Positions 1 to 11,810 are shown, counted from the first letter of the stretch. The stretch is 39,499 bases of DNA from Pseudomonadota bacterium (GCA_017441205.1 JAFRYG010000220.1:1-39499), one strand, 5' to 3'. Translations and numbers: made by a program. The notes: generated by a model from the letters alone, not told the origin.

Positions 1-91
1 ACGCCCCAGACATATCTTTATTCAGACCTTCCCTAAGCACTGATAGCTTTGATTCTGGTAAAAAATTTTGTCGTTTCGAATTAGGAAATCG

Positions 92-1489
92 TTAGAATTC
101 TACTTTACAATTCTGCCAAATATTTCGAGAAATATAAAATGCATATTTACGATACGGATCCTTAATATCAGTGGCTATATCACTAAAAGACTTATCGCTC
201 TTAATGCATTGCTTAATCATTTCTGATATCTGTATTAAATATTCATCAGAGAAATGATACACGCTAACAGAATTGGTTTGTATTAATTTATTTTTAAGCA
301 CACACACGTAAATATCAATTGAATTCTTCGACTCAACCTTTTCACCATTGATAGTTAATTTCTTTAATTTTACTGCCTCGATAAATTTTGATAACAAGCT
401 CAACGCAGTACCGCTTGTAAATGAATCAATAACATGTAAAAAATAATGATTGCAAGCTGATTCCTTTAGACTTGGCTCGCAATATAGTTTCAAGAAATCT
501 TTAGCAATATTTTTAAATGCAGTATTGTGTGCTTTAAATTCGAAATGATTAATTGTACCATCTGTATAGAGAGAGAGATCAACTCGCGCGCTTGTATAAC
601 CAGACTTTTTGTTTGTATTGTCAAGCTCATCGGCGGACGGTTCAACCTGTATATCAACGTCTGTTGAATCTTCCTCTTCAATATCAGTGTCATCGTTATT
701 ACTCGAATTAATTTCAATTGAGTTTAAAAGTACGCATGAAGAATCAATAATACTTCCAGAGAATTTATAATCATTAACAGTCGGAGTTTCTACTGATAGT
801 TTATAATCACATTTCAAATTTGAGATATTTTTACTAAATACGTATATAAACAGCTGCTTGAATTCCTGTTCACTCAATCTATATTTATCAGAAATAACCA
901 CACTGTCGTCAGTGTGTTTATAATAGCTCGGCATTTTCAAAAATAGACTAGCATCAAAAGAATTATTGGAATCAAATGCCATAAGTTTGCAAGACTCTAT
1001 AATTAATCTTGTAATTTCATTACTTGTGTCGCAATCGCAGACAGGCCAATTTGATTCTTCATCCAATGAAAAAGTATCAAGAACCGGTTTTGTTGTATGA
1101 GTATGCTCAACTGTTACAGAATTGTCCTTTGAATTAAGCCAGCTATTGATTAATCCAAAGAGTTCTTCAAATGTTGTTGACTGATATTCATTTCCGATGG
1201 TTGTTAGCTGTTCGTTGTTCGTATTGATATTGAAAAATATATAATATGACTTTCCAACCCATCTGCGGCATGTTCTTACAAAGTCTTTACTGGTTTCTTC
1301 TGGGAAAACATCCTCTAGAACACCAATATTAACACGGGTTTTGGATTCTTTAACTTCGCAAATTATAATTGTTAGGTTTTTATTGTTTGAATACGTGAAT
1401 ATATATTTGGTTTTGCTGGCTGCACTAGAACTTGTCAGTTGTTCAAAAGTGCTCTCTATTTTTCTTGCACACATTATTATATAATTCAC
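92..1489 (-). CDS. hypothetical protein, probably with a frameshifted 5' end
   Basis: I do not recognise this 465-residue AT-rich gene. It has no signal peptide or membrane segment. An acidic linker lies near residues 260-290. After it comes a segment with VDLSLY followed by FEFKAHN, a spacing reminiscent of PD-(D/E)XK nuclease-like folds; that is a weak inference. The open frame begins at a GTG (1489) with no good ribosome site, just after an in-frame stop. A far better start, ATG at 1508-1506 with AGGAGGAG at 1516-1523, lies in another frame. It reads about 21 codons and stops. Removing one A from the A5 run (T5 on the plus strand, 1459-1463) would join the two frames into MSNNVLSELYNNVCKK followed by IESTFEQL. 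After the TAA at 92-94 the same frame stays open to the window edge, so the gene may be decaying or continue further. Function unknown. Confidence 0.6.
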   Translation of the reverse strand: MNYIIMCARKIESTFEQLTSSSAASKTKYIFTYSNNKNLTIIICEVKESKTRVNIGVLEDVFPEETSKDFVRTCRRWVGKSYYIFFNINTNNEQLTTIGNEYQSTTFEELFGLINSWLNSKDNSVTVEHTHTTKPVLDTFSLDEESNWPVCDCDTSNEITRLIIESCKLMAFDSNNSFDASLFLKMPSYYKHTDDSVVISDKYRLSEQEFKQLFIYVFSKNISNLKCDYKLSVETPTVNDYKFSGSIIDSSCVLLNSIEINSSNNDDTDIEEEDSTDVDIQVEPSADELDNTNKKSGYTSARVDLSLYTDGTINHFEFKAHNTAFKNIAKDFLKLYCEPSLKESACNHYFLHVIDSFTSGTALSLLSKFIEAVKLKKLTINGEKVESKNSIDIYVCVLKNKLIQTNSVSVYHFSDEYLIQISEMIKQCIKSDKSFSDIATDIKDPYRKYAFYISRNIWQNCKVEF

Positions 1490-1535
1490 TCAAGACATTA
1501 TTACTCATTTTCTTTCTCCTCCTACTATCAGATTA

Positions 1536-1587
1536 ATTATAGCCCCCATGCAAAACAGATAATGCCCATCGATATGTGATGTGTCAA
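1536..1587 (-). promoter_or_regulatory. candidate promoter for the leftmost gene
   Basis: On the minus strand a perfect TTGACA (1582-1587) is followed after 17 bases by CATTAT (1559-1564). A separate perfect TATAAT sits closer to the gene (1536-1541) without a good -35 box. Both precede the AGGAGGAG ribosome site at 1516-1523. This supports a sigma-70-like promoter; the exact boxes are uncertain. Confidence 0.4.
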
Positions 1588-1682
1588 TGAGAAAGCAGAT
1601 TGAAATTGTCTTTTTTGCGAGTACAAGTTATGCATAATATAGCCATCAAAAAATGTGTATAAGCTGCATGATTTCGGGAATG

Positions 1683-1721
1683 AAAATCTCCCGAAGATCA
1701 AGTTTAGAAAATTTTTTGAAA
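1683..1721 (+). repeat. imperfect direct repeat, copy 1
   Basis: About 39 bases starting AAAATCTCCCG and ending near TTTTTTGAAA recur with a few changes at 2119-2158. Both copies can be read as a similar short peptide (NLPKIKFRKFF here, NLPPTNFRKNF in copy 2), which suggests duplicated 3' ends of a lost gene. The stretch 1524-1886 otherwise holds only very short reading frames. Confidence 0.45.
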
Positions 1722-1886
1722 TTATTTTCTATTCAGGATGGTGATTGTCACCAGAATAAAATGATACGCGTTCTGAAGTGGCTATACTTATCTGCGTTTT
1801 GAGGGGCTGTCTGCTCTCACGTGTTGACAATCGAATAAGAGTAAGCAGGAGGCTTAAACCTCGTTCATTGCCGGTCAACAAATGGG

Positions 1887-2156
1887 TTGGTCAAGCTGCT
1901 GAGTGCTGACGATTATCGCCCTGGAGAGGCGGAGTGTCACAGCCTGGCGGGAAAATTAAGTGAAGCCATGGAAAAACATGGTATTATCGACAATTTGTAC
2001 GCTGAATGGGTGCAGGAATAACACAGGCATAAGCTGAATGGACTGGTCGCGGAGGATGGATACTCACTTTATTTGGGGCAGCCTGCGTATGTGCTTCCAA
2101 AAGGGATGAGAGCAAAGCAAAATCTCCCGCCGACCAATTTTAGAAAAAATTTTTGA
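1887..2156 (+). pseudogene. remnant of a small gene with an in-frame stop
   Basis: One frame runs from a TTG at 1887 through a protein-like stretch (GIIDNLYAEWVQE) to TAA at 2019-2021. It then continues in the same frame (LNGLVAEDGYSLYLGQPAYV) to TGA at 2154-2156. The two halves look like one peptide interrupted by a single stop. No start with a ribosome site is visible and I do not recognise the family. The 3' end contains copy 2 of the imperfect repeat. It could also be chance open frame. Confidence 0.3.
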
Positions 2157-2158
2157 AA
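2119..2158 (+). repeat. imperfect direct repeat, copy 2
   Basis: Second copy of the 39-base segment at 1683-1721, starting AAAATCTCCCG. It differs at a few positions plus small A/T-run length changes. It ends about 50 bases before the small gene at 2211. Confidence 0.45.
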
Positions 2159-2210
2159 ATGATCGATTCGCTTTACACGTTGTGAACCAGGAACAGAACA
2201 AAAGGAGAGG

Positions 2211-2489
2211 ATGATGTACGACGACTATTTTGATGATTGGCTGACTGAACAAGAATTATTCGTGAGAGAGGCTGACAAATTGGGAAGAACAAAGGAACAT
2301 CACTACGTTTGTCGTCTCATTGGCACTGTGTCCACTCAGTATCGTGTTTATGGAGATATTCAGGAGGTCTGTGCATTTATCGAGGAGTGCGAAAGATATT
2401 ATTCTCATTCAGAAGATATTTGCGAAATCACAATTTATTGTCTGGATACAGGACGCATTGTTGGCAGAGATGAAGCCTTCAGATTATAG
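2211..2489 (+). CDS. small acidic hypothetical protein
   Basis: A 91-92 residue protein rich in Asp, Glu and Tyr, opening MYDDYFDDWLTEQ. It has no signal peptide, membrane segment or recognised motif. Two tandem ATGs (2211 and 2214) follow AGGAGAGG at 2203-2210. Spacing favours the second ATG, giving 91 residues. It lies alone between the decayed coding remnants and a short hairpin at 2498-2516. The clear ribosome site and protein-like composition argue that it is real. Function unknown. Confidence 0.6.
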   Translation: MMYDDYFDDWLTEQELFVREADKLGRTKEHHYVCRLIGTVSTQYRVYGDIQEVCAFIEECERYYSHSEDICEITIYCLDTGRIVGRDEAFRL

Positions 2490-2497
2490 TTTCTGAG

Positions 2498-2516
2498 AAT
2501 GCATGAAACATGCATT
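2498..2516 (+). terminator. hairpin after the small gene, possible terminator
   Basis: Perfect 8-base arms AATGCATG and CATGCATT separated by AAA, starting nine bases after the stop codon of the small gene. Only a few T residues follow, so termination would be weak. Confidence 0.35.
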
Positions 2517-2648
2517 TGTTATACGCATCAAGGTATGCTATTTAGCTGACGGATAGTCTGCGAGTAATTGGACGGGTTATTTGCCCTTGAGTTAGTCGTT
2601 TGCCAGCATTTCACATCGTAACGGATATGGTGAATTACGGGAGGTTTT

Positions 2649-4997
2649 ATGTCGAGAATTCATTCGTTCATTAAAGCATCGATATTATTCGCTGTTCTCA
2701 TTTCATGCGGCTGCGAATCCGATTCGTCGGCCAGTTCGGTTGTGCCTGAAGAAGAGTGTACGGATTCCTGTCAACCGGACAGCAAACGCTGCGGCACGGA
2801 TGGCGTCGAGATTTGTGTTAAACCCGATGAAGGATGCCCGGACTGGCAGCTTGATTCGAAATGCAAATCGGGGACGCATTGCAATGAAGAGTCGCTCAAA
2901 TGTGAAGCTGACGAGGAACCGCCGAAGGAATGTGAAGTATCCTGCGAAGATGGCAGCAAAAGATGCGGCGTCGATGGCATCGAAATTTGCAAGAAAGTGG
3001 ATGATGAGTGCTTTGACTGGCAGCTCGACAAAGCATGTGAAGGTGACACACATTGCGACTCGGACAAGTTCGAATGTGTTGAAGAAGATGTAGAGGACCC
3101 ACCGGGGGAATGCTCCGATGTTTGTGAAGAAAATGTAAAACAGTGCGGCGAAAATGGGGTCGAAATCTGCAAGAAACAGGAGAATGGCTGCTTAGAATGG
3201 GCAACAGAAAAGCCATGTGATGATGGTACACTATGCGATGCAGAAAAACTCGACTGCGTAGCTGGATGTGCTGAAATCTGTGAAGAAGACAAAAAAATTC
3301 GCTGCAGCGAAGACAATGAACTGGAAGAATGCAAACCGAATGCAAACGGCTGCGCGGAGTGGTCTGTGCTCAAAGACTGCGGTGATCTTGCATGCAGCGT
3401 CGAAAAAGCAGACTGCATCAAGGATTGCACACCGGAATGCACAAAAGATGAAAAGAAGTGCGACGGCAATGGGATCGCGACCTGTATCGATCCGGACAAC
3501 GATGGCTGCACGGTCTGGGATGCACCGGCAGCATGCGCCGATAATCAGTCCTGCGAAGGAGCCAAATGCATTGACAAATGCACTTCAGACCCGGACTGTA
3601 CCAAGGAAGGCGCAACCAAAACTACTTTTACCAGTATTAGTACTTGCAAAAAGACTGCTGAAGGCTGCCTGAAATGGGAAAATACTTTAACCTGCAATGG
3701 AGGCGAAAAAATCAGCGGCGGCAAATGCGTTAAAGTCTGTGGAAACAATTGCGATCCATTTTCGATCGTTTTGTTGCCGGATCCCCAGGAATATACGCGA
3801 TATGTCGACTCTAAAGGCAATAAATCCCCATCCACGAAAGATGGCCTTCCAAACACAGATATCTTTGCAGATCAGCTGAAATGGATCTCAGAACGAAAAA
3901 AGGAGAAAAATATCAAGGCGGTCATTCATCTGGGAGATATCACTGATACCAATAACGCTCATGCCTGGAAATTGGTCGACAATACCTATGCCAAATATTT
4001 TGATACCAAAGGAAACAGCGATTTGGCATATATCCTTGCGCCAGGCAATCACGACTTTTTACAGTGCAAATCGAATGATAGTGCAGTCGATAGTTGTCAT
4101 TATGCAAGGAAAAGTAATTTCAGTACTTATTTCAAATCCAAAAGATATAATGATACGCAAAAAAAATGGTTTGGCGGGTATTATAAAGATAAGAATGACA
4201 CAAAAACAAACTCATACATTACATTTACAGCAGGAGGCATCGATTTCATGGTCATCGCTTTGGAATATGCTCCCCGGAAGGAAGTTATCGACTGGGCCAA
4301 CAAGCTCATTATAGACAGTGAAGCGAAAAGAGAAAAAGAGGGAAAACCGGCTTATAAGGTCATTATTGAGACACATGCCTACATCAGTCCAAGAAGTTGT
4401 CTGAAGAATCCCAACCCCAATACAGATGGATATTACACAGGGGGGTATTCTTCAGTCGACGATGCCAGAAAAAAAGCTTTAGGCGGCAGTGCGCTGGGTG
4501 GCAAAGAAATGTATGATCAGCTCACATCGCGCCATAACAATATTATTTTGGTCGTCAACGGGCATCACTGCGGGTCTTATTTCAGACTCAACAAAGGTAA
4601 ATCCGGTAATGTCTTTGGTGAACTCATCGTCGATTACCAATGTGAAAATGGCTATGTTAAAAAATATAAAAAAGAAAAGGATTGTGACCACTCACACCAC
4701 AACGGAGGCGCTGGAATCGGTTTATTACGCATGCTTCATTTTGATCCAGCAAAAATGACTATCACGGCCAAAACGCATTCCACTTTGGGCGAAGCCAAAT
4801 TTAAAAATAAAGATAAGCGCATGTATTGCAACAGCGAAAAAGTAGATGTTAATGGAAAGGAAGTAGCTCTCTATCCCAAAGATTATTCACAAAAACCAGA
4901 TTTCAATATTGATTCAAAACATCCATCTACCAAAAATCATACATTCACGGTTACTGGTTTGGATTTCGTAACACCGATTAAACATGTATATAAATAA
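2649..4997 (+). CDS. cysteine-stalk metallophosphatase lipoprotein
   Basis: This 782-residue protein is predicted to be exported and lipid-anchored. The N-terminus has a basic and hydrophobic signal ending in a lipobox-like AVLISC. Residues about 35-370 hold roughly six cysteine-rich repeats of about 45 residues, with a pattern of C-x3-C, then a Cys-Gly, G-x3-C, and C-x2-W. Residues about 371-782 form a calcineurin-like phosphoesterase domain (PF00149 type). Metal-ligand motifs are visible in order: LLPDPQ, HLGDITD, APGNHDF, ETHAY and NGHHCG. It would therefore hydrolyse a phosphoester outside the cytoplasm; the substrate is unknown. The start is supported by GGGAGG nine bases before the ATG. 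It stands alone, with a long gap on the 3' side. The enzyme assignment is firm at fold level; the stalk role is inferred. Confidence 0.85.
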   Translation: MSRIHSFIKASILFAVLISCGCESDSSASSVVPEEECTDSCQPDSKRCGTDGVEICVKPDEGCPDWQLDSKCKSGTHCNEESLKCEADEEPPKECEVSCEDGSKRCGVDGIEICKKVDDECFDWQLDKACEGDTHCDSDKFECVEEDVEDPPGECSDVCEENVKQCGENGVEICKKQENGCLEWATEKPCDDGTLCDAEKLDCVAGCAEICEEDKKIRCSEDNELEECKPNANGCAEWSVLKDCGDLACSVEKADCIKDCTPECTKDEKKCDGNGIATCIDPDNDGCTVWDAPAACADNQSCEGAKCIDKCTSDPDCTKEGATKTTFTSISTCKKTAEGCLKWENTLTCNGGEKISGGKCVKVCGNNCDPFSIVLLPDPQEYTRYVDSKGNKSPSTKDGLPNTDIFADQLKWISERKKEKNIKAVIHLGDITDTNNAHAWKLVDNTYAKYFDTKGNSDLAYILAPGNHDFLQCKSNDSAVDSCHYARKSNFSTYFKSKRYNDTQKKWFGGYYKDKNDTKTNSYITFTAGGIDFMVIALEYAPRKEVIDWANKLIIDSEAKREKEGKPAYKVIIETHAYISPRSCLKNPNPNTDGYYTGGYSSVDDARKKALGGSALGGKEMYDQLTSRHNNIILVVNGHHCGSYFRLNKGKSGNVFGELIVDYQCENGYVKKYKKEKDCDHSHHNGGAGIGLLRMLHFDPAKMTITAKTHSTLGEAKFKNKDKRMYCNSEKVDVNGKEVALYPKDYSQKPDFNIDSKHPSTKNHTFTVTGLDFVTPIKHVYK

Positions 4998-5127
4998 AGG
5001 ATAAAGCATGCAGCCGGATGGGGAAGTATGGGGGCATTAATCTGGATGGCAGGAAGCGAATATGAAACGTTGAAATCGTGCTGAATTCGATGATTACAGC
5101 ACCATTGGGGGGCATAATTTTATTGTA

Positions 5128-5162
5128 AACCGCCGCGTATCCCTGCAGGGGACGCGGCGGTT
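5128..5162. terminator. strong GC-rich hairpin, possible terminator
   Basis: Arms AACCGCCGCGT and ACGCGGCGGTT pair perfectly. The interior also pairs (CCC-TGCA-GGG). No T run follows on either strand, so it may be a factor-assisted terminator or a repeat hairpin. It is the only structure I see in the 374-base gap between 4998 and 5371. Confidence 0.4.
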
Positions 5163-5371
5163 CAGGCGGTGTATTTGCTGCAGTCAAATAACTGCGCAAA
5201 TGATCTGCATAGACGCATTGAGTTCCTGATGCCGCAATTCATTGTCTGGAATGGCAGGAGGAATACTGTCGGGCGTATGGTTTGCGGACGATGAATTTAT
5301 GTTGTCTGATGAGTCGTAAACCGGGTACAAGACAATGCCCGGGGGGTGGTATTTTTGAATGAGGATGACCT

Positions 5372-7711
5372 ATGTATTCTTTGGACAGTTTAATTCATAT
5401 ACTCGACAAAATCGAAGCTCATGATGAAGAAACCATCCGGCGTTACCCGGAAGTAGCCGGTATGCTGGAAATCAGTCCGGTTCATCGGGCTGTTCTTTCG
5501 ATTGAGCATAGTCATGAGGGATGCAATCCGGTTTGGGCGCATTTGAGAAATGTGATCGGTTCCAAGCTCAGGGGAATTGTACTCAATGATGTTCACTATT
5601 TTAGTGCAGCAGATTCGCTTGGGGAAGCTTCTTTCCGGTCACTGGTTGAGATGTACCGGGATATTTCGCATGTTCCGCTGCTGGCAGACTGTCTACATAT
5701 TGCACTGTTGTTTTCGGATATATCGAAAGGGGCTGATTATGTCGCTGAGTTTGCGTCCATAAAGGAGATCGATTGTTCGATTCATAATGAGGCATCGGCG
5801 AAAATTCTGCGTATGAATCAGACCATGCATCGGCTGGAATTCGATGAAATGGGTTCTGAAATTGTACTTGCCCTCATCGAATCTCATGGATTGATGGGGC
5901 AGTTTTTGCGCGGAGAGATCACATATCACGCATTTGAACCATGGCGTCGGTTTTTAAAAAAATATGTTTCTGTTTTAGCAGAAAAATATACAAATGGCGA
6001 TCATACCAAATCGTCCGCATTATTGAATACTTTGTATCGTTTGCTCAATATCATCGATACGGCAGGCGTTCGTGACGGACTGATGACGGATAATCTGCTT
6101 GAGCGGTTTATGGCCGTCGATTTGGATAAAATTGCAGATAATATTCCGTTTTCTCCGTTTGATTCTGAGATCGAGAACAGAATTTCAATATATTCTTCCG
6201 AATCATCGGAAAGATTGAGCAGAAATGTATCACTCGCTGTTCGCATTGAACATTTGCGGGAAAAGCGTCGAACGAGTCTCGAAGATGATCGCGCCGTATA
6301 TGATGAGGTATCATCCCTGAATGATACTTTTTTTGCATGGTTCGAAAAGCATCTTTCGCGTTGTCAGCTCTGGTACTGCGAATCTGCGGCCGGGGATCTT
6401 TCTGTATCCGCGCAGATTAAATGGATAGCTGCCGGTATGTATTTTTGGGAAAAGTCCGATTCATATCGCGCCGATGCGATGTTCCATGTCGATTTTTCAC
6501 CCATTGCGATGCTTCTTTCGCCTTTTGCGCCTGCGCCTTCGGCAGAACTCGCCAGAAGCCGTTCGAATTATCGGAAAAGACTGATGGAATCCATGATGGA
6601 GACTCAGTCTTACGAAGATATTATGAACGGAACTGCCGGTATTTATCATTCTGAACTGGTCTTATGCGCCGAAGGGAAGAAGGGGATATATTCCATCAGC
6701 CTTGAACTGACGGAATCTGAAGAAGCCAATGCGCTGATAACATTGCTTTCGATATACGAACGCAAATCGAGCGTTGCGTATCACAGTGCACTGAAATTGC
6801 TTTGCGATCTTTATGGCCTTCGCAAGGATGATTTTGACAGACTGGCCAACGAAGCGCAGTATTTATCGACCATGAATGCGGCAAAATCGGATAAGGAACG
6901 CATGCTCAGGTGGCTTACATCCGGGAAAATTGTCGAAGTCGGTCCCGGCGGAGGTGTCGTGCTGGAGCTGCTTGAGAAGAATTTCCCCGATGCAGATATT
7001 ATTGGAATCGATATCAGTGAGCAGGTGATTGCGGCACTGGAGCAAAAGAAGAGGACTCAGAATGCCCGATGGCGCATCATCAAAGGGGATGCGTTTGAAC
7101 TGCCGGGATTGTTTGAGGAGAATTCGCTCGACGGCGTCGTATTCTGCAGTATTCTGCATGAGATATACAGCTATATTGAAATCCCTGATGGGACTAGGTT
7201 CCATTTGGAATCGGTGCGGGATATGCTTCGTTCGGCATTTGCCGTGCTTAAACCGGGCGGACGCATTCTGATTCGCGACGGCATCATGCCGAAGCATGAA
7301 CCCCGGCTGCTGCAGTTCTGCTGCGAGGATGCCAGGAATTTCTTCGACGCATTCTGCCGCGAATTCAAAGGTCGTACTATCGGCTATGAATATATTGATG
7401 ATAATACGATTCGTATCGACAGTGCGGATGCCATGGAATTTATGTACACCTATACCTGGGGGCCGGAGAGTTTTCCCTATGAAGTGCGAGAACAGTATGG
7501 TGTCATGACATATCGTGATTATTGTCAGCACATCATGGAATGGCTCGGATCTGCGGCAAAACTGATTGAAATACCGGATGGCGAAGCCCAGTATCTTCAG
7601 TCCGGATATGTGACTGCGCTCAGGGATCGGCTTAAATATATGGATTCAGAACGCAATCCTGTAGAATTTCCGCCATCGAATGCGATTATTGTGATTGAAA
7701 AAAGTATTTGA
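5372..7711 (+). CDS. large protein with C-terminal class I SAM methyltransferase domain
   Basis: A 779-residue cytoplasmic protein. Residues about 1-500 are mainly helical and I do not recognise them; they contain several conserved-looking His residues but no clear motif. From about residue 515 a Rossmann-type methyltransferase is plain. Motif I is VEVGPGGG, followed by the acidic-loop segment IIGIDIS. Next come GDAFELPG, the LDGVVFCSILHE strand and LKPGGRILIRDG. The target of methylation (small molecule, lipid or protein) cannot be told. The ATG at 5372 follows GAGG at a usable distance. The gene is monocistronic: a 374-base gap precedes it, and it converges on gyrB across a hairpin-rich repeat. 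The N-terminal part may be a substrate-binding or carrier-type domain; that is a guess. Confidence 0.75.
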   Translation: MYSLDSLIHILDKIEAHDEETIRRYPEVAGMLEISPVHRAVLSIEHSHEGCNPVWAHLRNVIGSKLRGIVLNDVHYFSAADSLGEASFRSLVEMYRDISHVPLLADCLHIALLFSDISKGADYVAEFASIKEIDCSIHNEASAKILRMNQTMHRLEFDEMGSEIVLALIESHGLMGQFLRGEITYHAFEPWRRFLKKYVSVLAEKYTNGDHTKSSALLNTLYRLLNIIDTAGVRDGLMTDNLLERFMAVDLDKIADNIPFSPFDSEIENRISIYSSESSERLSRNVSLAVRIEHLREKRRTSLEDDRAVYDEVSSLNDTFFAWFEKHLSRCQLWYCESAAGDLSVSAQIKWIAAGMYFWEKSDSYRADAMFHVDFSPIAMLLSPFAPAPSAELARSRSNYRKRLMESMMETQSYEDIMNGTAGIYHSELVLCAEGKKGIYSISLELTESEEANALITLLSIYERKSSVAYHSALKLLCDLYGLRKDDFDRLANEAQYLSTMNAAKSDKERMLRWLTSGKIVEVGPGGGVVLELLEKNFPDADIIGIDISEQVIAALEQKKRTQNARWRIIKGDAFELPGLFEENSLDGVVFCSILHEIYSYIEIPDGTRFHLESVRDMLRSAFAVLKPGGRILIRDGIMPKHEPRLLQFCCEDARNFFDAFCREFKGRTIGYEYIDDNTIRIDSADAMEFMYTYTWGPESFPYEVREQYGVMTYRDYCQHIMEWLGSAAKLIEIPDGEAQYLQSGYVTALRDRLKYMDSERNPVEFPPSNAIIVIEKSI

Positions 7712-7744
7712 TTATTCGCGCATCGCCAAAAATAAAAATGCGAA

Positions 7745-7838
7745 GGCGTATGCGCGCAGCCCGAAGGGCGAGCACATAGCCGAGCGCGCAGGCTGCAGGG
7801 GCGGGCAAAGACGCACGGTTCGTGCGGCTTTGCCCGCC
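7745..7838 (+). repeat. intergenic hairpin element A (bulged-G hairpin plus long GC hairpin)
   Basis: The first hairpin, 7745-7781, has outer arm GGC, an unpaired G at 7748, then TATG pairing with CATA and closing on GCC, with a longer imperfect inner stem. The second, 7800-7838, has perfect 11-base outer arms GGCGGGCAAAG and CTTTGCCCGCC. Its inner stem is CGCACG/CGTGCG with a single mismatch between. A C5/A6 run follows. It lies between the convergent methyltransferase and gyrB genes and belongs to the family described in the findings. Confidence 0.7.
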
Positions 7839-7870
7839 GCAAAGCGCGCCCCCAAAAAAGTATATATTAA

Positions 7871-10469
<2,599 letters not shown>

Positions 10470-10544
10470 GAATGGCATTTTCCCTATAGCACAAACCTGA
10501 CATTTTTTGTAGTTAAATGTGTGTGTATGTGTGGTTAAAATGGG

Positions 10545-11702
10545 TCATTCTTCGACTTTGAGGTCGTAGAGGCAGGTATTGTAATCCTTGTTGATTTTCC
10601 AGCTGCAGGAACCATTTATGCAGGCACATTCCCTTGGGAATTTGCGATGACAGGTAATATCCCGTTCCACATTGGCTGTGGCTTCAGAATCGATATGGAT
10701 GGATCCTTTCATTTTGGAAACGGCTTCGAGCGTTTTAATGGATGTCATGAGGGTTTCGTTGTTGGCACCGTCATGAATGACCATCTCAAATCTGCCATCC
10801 GTGATAGGTTGATCCGGGATAGCGGTCGCAATCACTTCATTTCCGAGCAGGAGGAGAATGATATTTCCGGACTCAGTCCATGATTTGAATGTTGCATGTA
10901 TGGAGTCGGCGAGCTGCGCACTCAAAATGAGATCGCCGTTGTCTGTTCTGTACTGCAGGTCTTTCCACAACCTGACGGAGATGCGCTGTCTTTTGTCGAC
11001 TGGCCAGAAGCGCAGCTGGGCAATTTTATCGAAGATAACATCGTATGCCCATAATCGTTCGATTTTGTCGTCTTCGAACAGATCGATATCAAGCACGGGG
11101 GCGACTTGTGTCCACGTATTTCGGATATCGTCCTTCGAAAGTACGTCGCCGGATCTGATTTGCTTTTCGACGAGTTTTCCTGCACCCTTCATCGAACGCA
11201 TGGTGGAATCGGGATCATTGAGTCGTTCGAAAAGCGCCTGAGAGTGTTCGGTGGCTTTGGGATGGAGTTTTGCGAATCCGGATTGGGGCAGATGATTGAG
11301 CGCAGTTTCGATGCGTTCCCTCTGAGCCTGAGTCGCCATGAAGGAAAGCGTCCATCTACCGGCGGCGTAGCCGCCAAGCCGCACGGTTTCTGCCTCTCGT
11401 ACGGTGAGCTGGTCTGTAACGATGCTTTTGACCGCACCGATATCACTCGGATCGTCGATGGCGAGGACGAGACGCTGATCGCAGAATTCTGGCTCAGGCA
11501 TTGCTCTGCACATGGTCATGTGGCATCCGGTAACAATGCAGTCACTGTCCTCTGAGCAATGATTTCCGAGCGCAGTTCGCGTTTTTTCAACTTTTGCCTG
11601 GAACTGTGCTTCTCTTTCTTCGTCATCGTTGCATGCAGTCAGAAAGGAGAAAAGAGCTGCCAGCAGAATGATAAACTGGAATTTCAATATTTTTTTGAAC
11701 AT
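10545..11702 (-). CDS. lipoprotein with cysteine cluster and SecD-like segment
   Basis: A 385-residue predicted lipoprotein: a hydrophobic signal ends in the lipobox FLTAC. Cysteines are concentrated at both ends, near residues 48-80 (HCSEDSDC, GCHMTMC) and near 350-378 (CHRKFPRECACINGSC). This resembles the eight-cysteine clusters of myxobacterial lipoproteins. In between, GNEVIATAIPDQPITDGRF strongly resembles the P1 head region of SecD-type translocase proteins, which normally reads like a GKVVSAP followed by a PITGG motif. No SecDF membrane helices follow. The protein may be a periplasmic paralogue of that domain rather than a translocase. A clear ribosome site is not visible before the ATG at 11702. 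Precise function unknown. Confidence 0.65.
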   Translation of the reverse strand: MFKKILKFQFIILLAALFSFLTACNDDEEREAQFQAKVEKTRTALGNHCSEDSDCIVTGCHMTMCRAMPEPEFCDQRLVLAIDDPSDIGAVKSIVTDQLTVREAETVRLGGYAAGRWTLSFMATQAQRERIETALNHLPQSGFAKLHPKATEHSQALFERLNDPDSTMRSMKGAGKLVEKQIRSGDVLSKDDIRNTWTQVAPVLDIDLFEDDKIERLWAYDVIFDKIAQLRFWPVDKRQRISVRLWKDLQYRTDNGDLILSAQLADSIHATFKSWTESGNIILLLLGNEVIATAIPDQPITDGRFEMVIHDGANNETLMTSIKTLEAVSKMKGSIHIDSEATANVERDITCHRKFPRECACINGSCSWKINKDYNTCLYDLKVEE

Positions 11703-11810
11703 GAAAAAAAATCACGGTGTCTGGTCGTGCCTAAAAAAACAAGGAAATACGGCCAGGAGAAATCTGATTAATGCCAGATTGTAGTTTTGCGGGCTTTCCC
11801 GAATCGGGGG

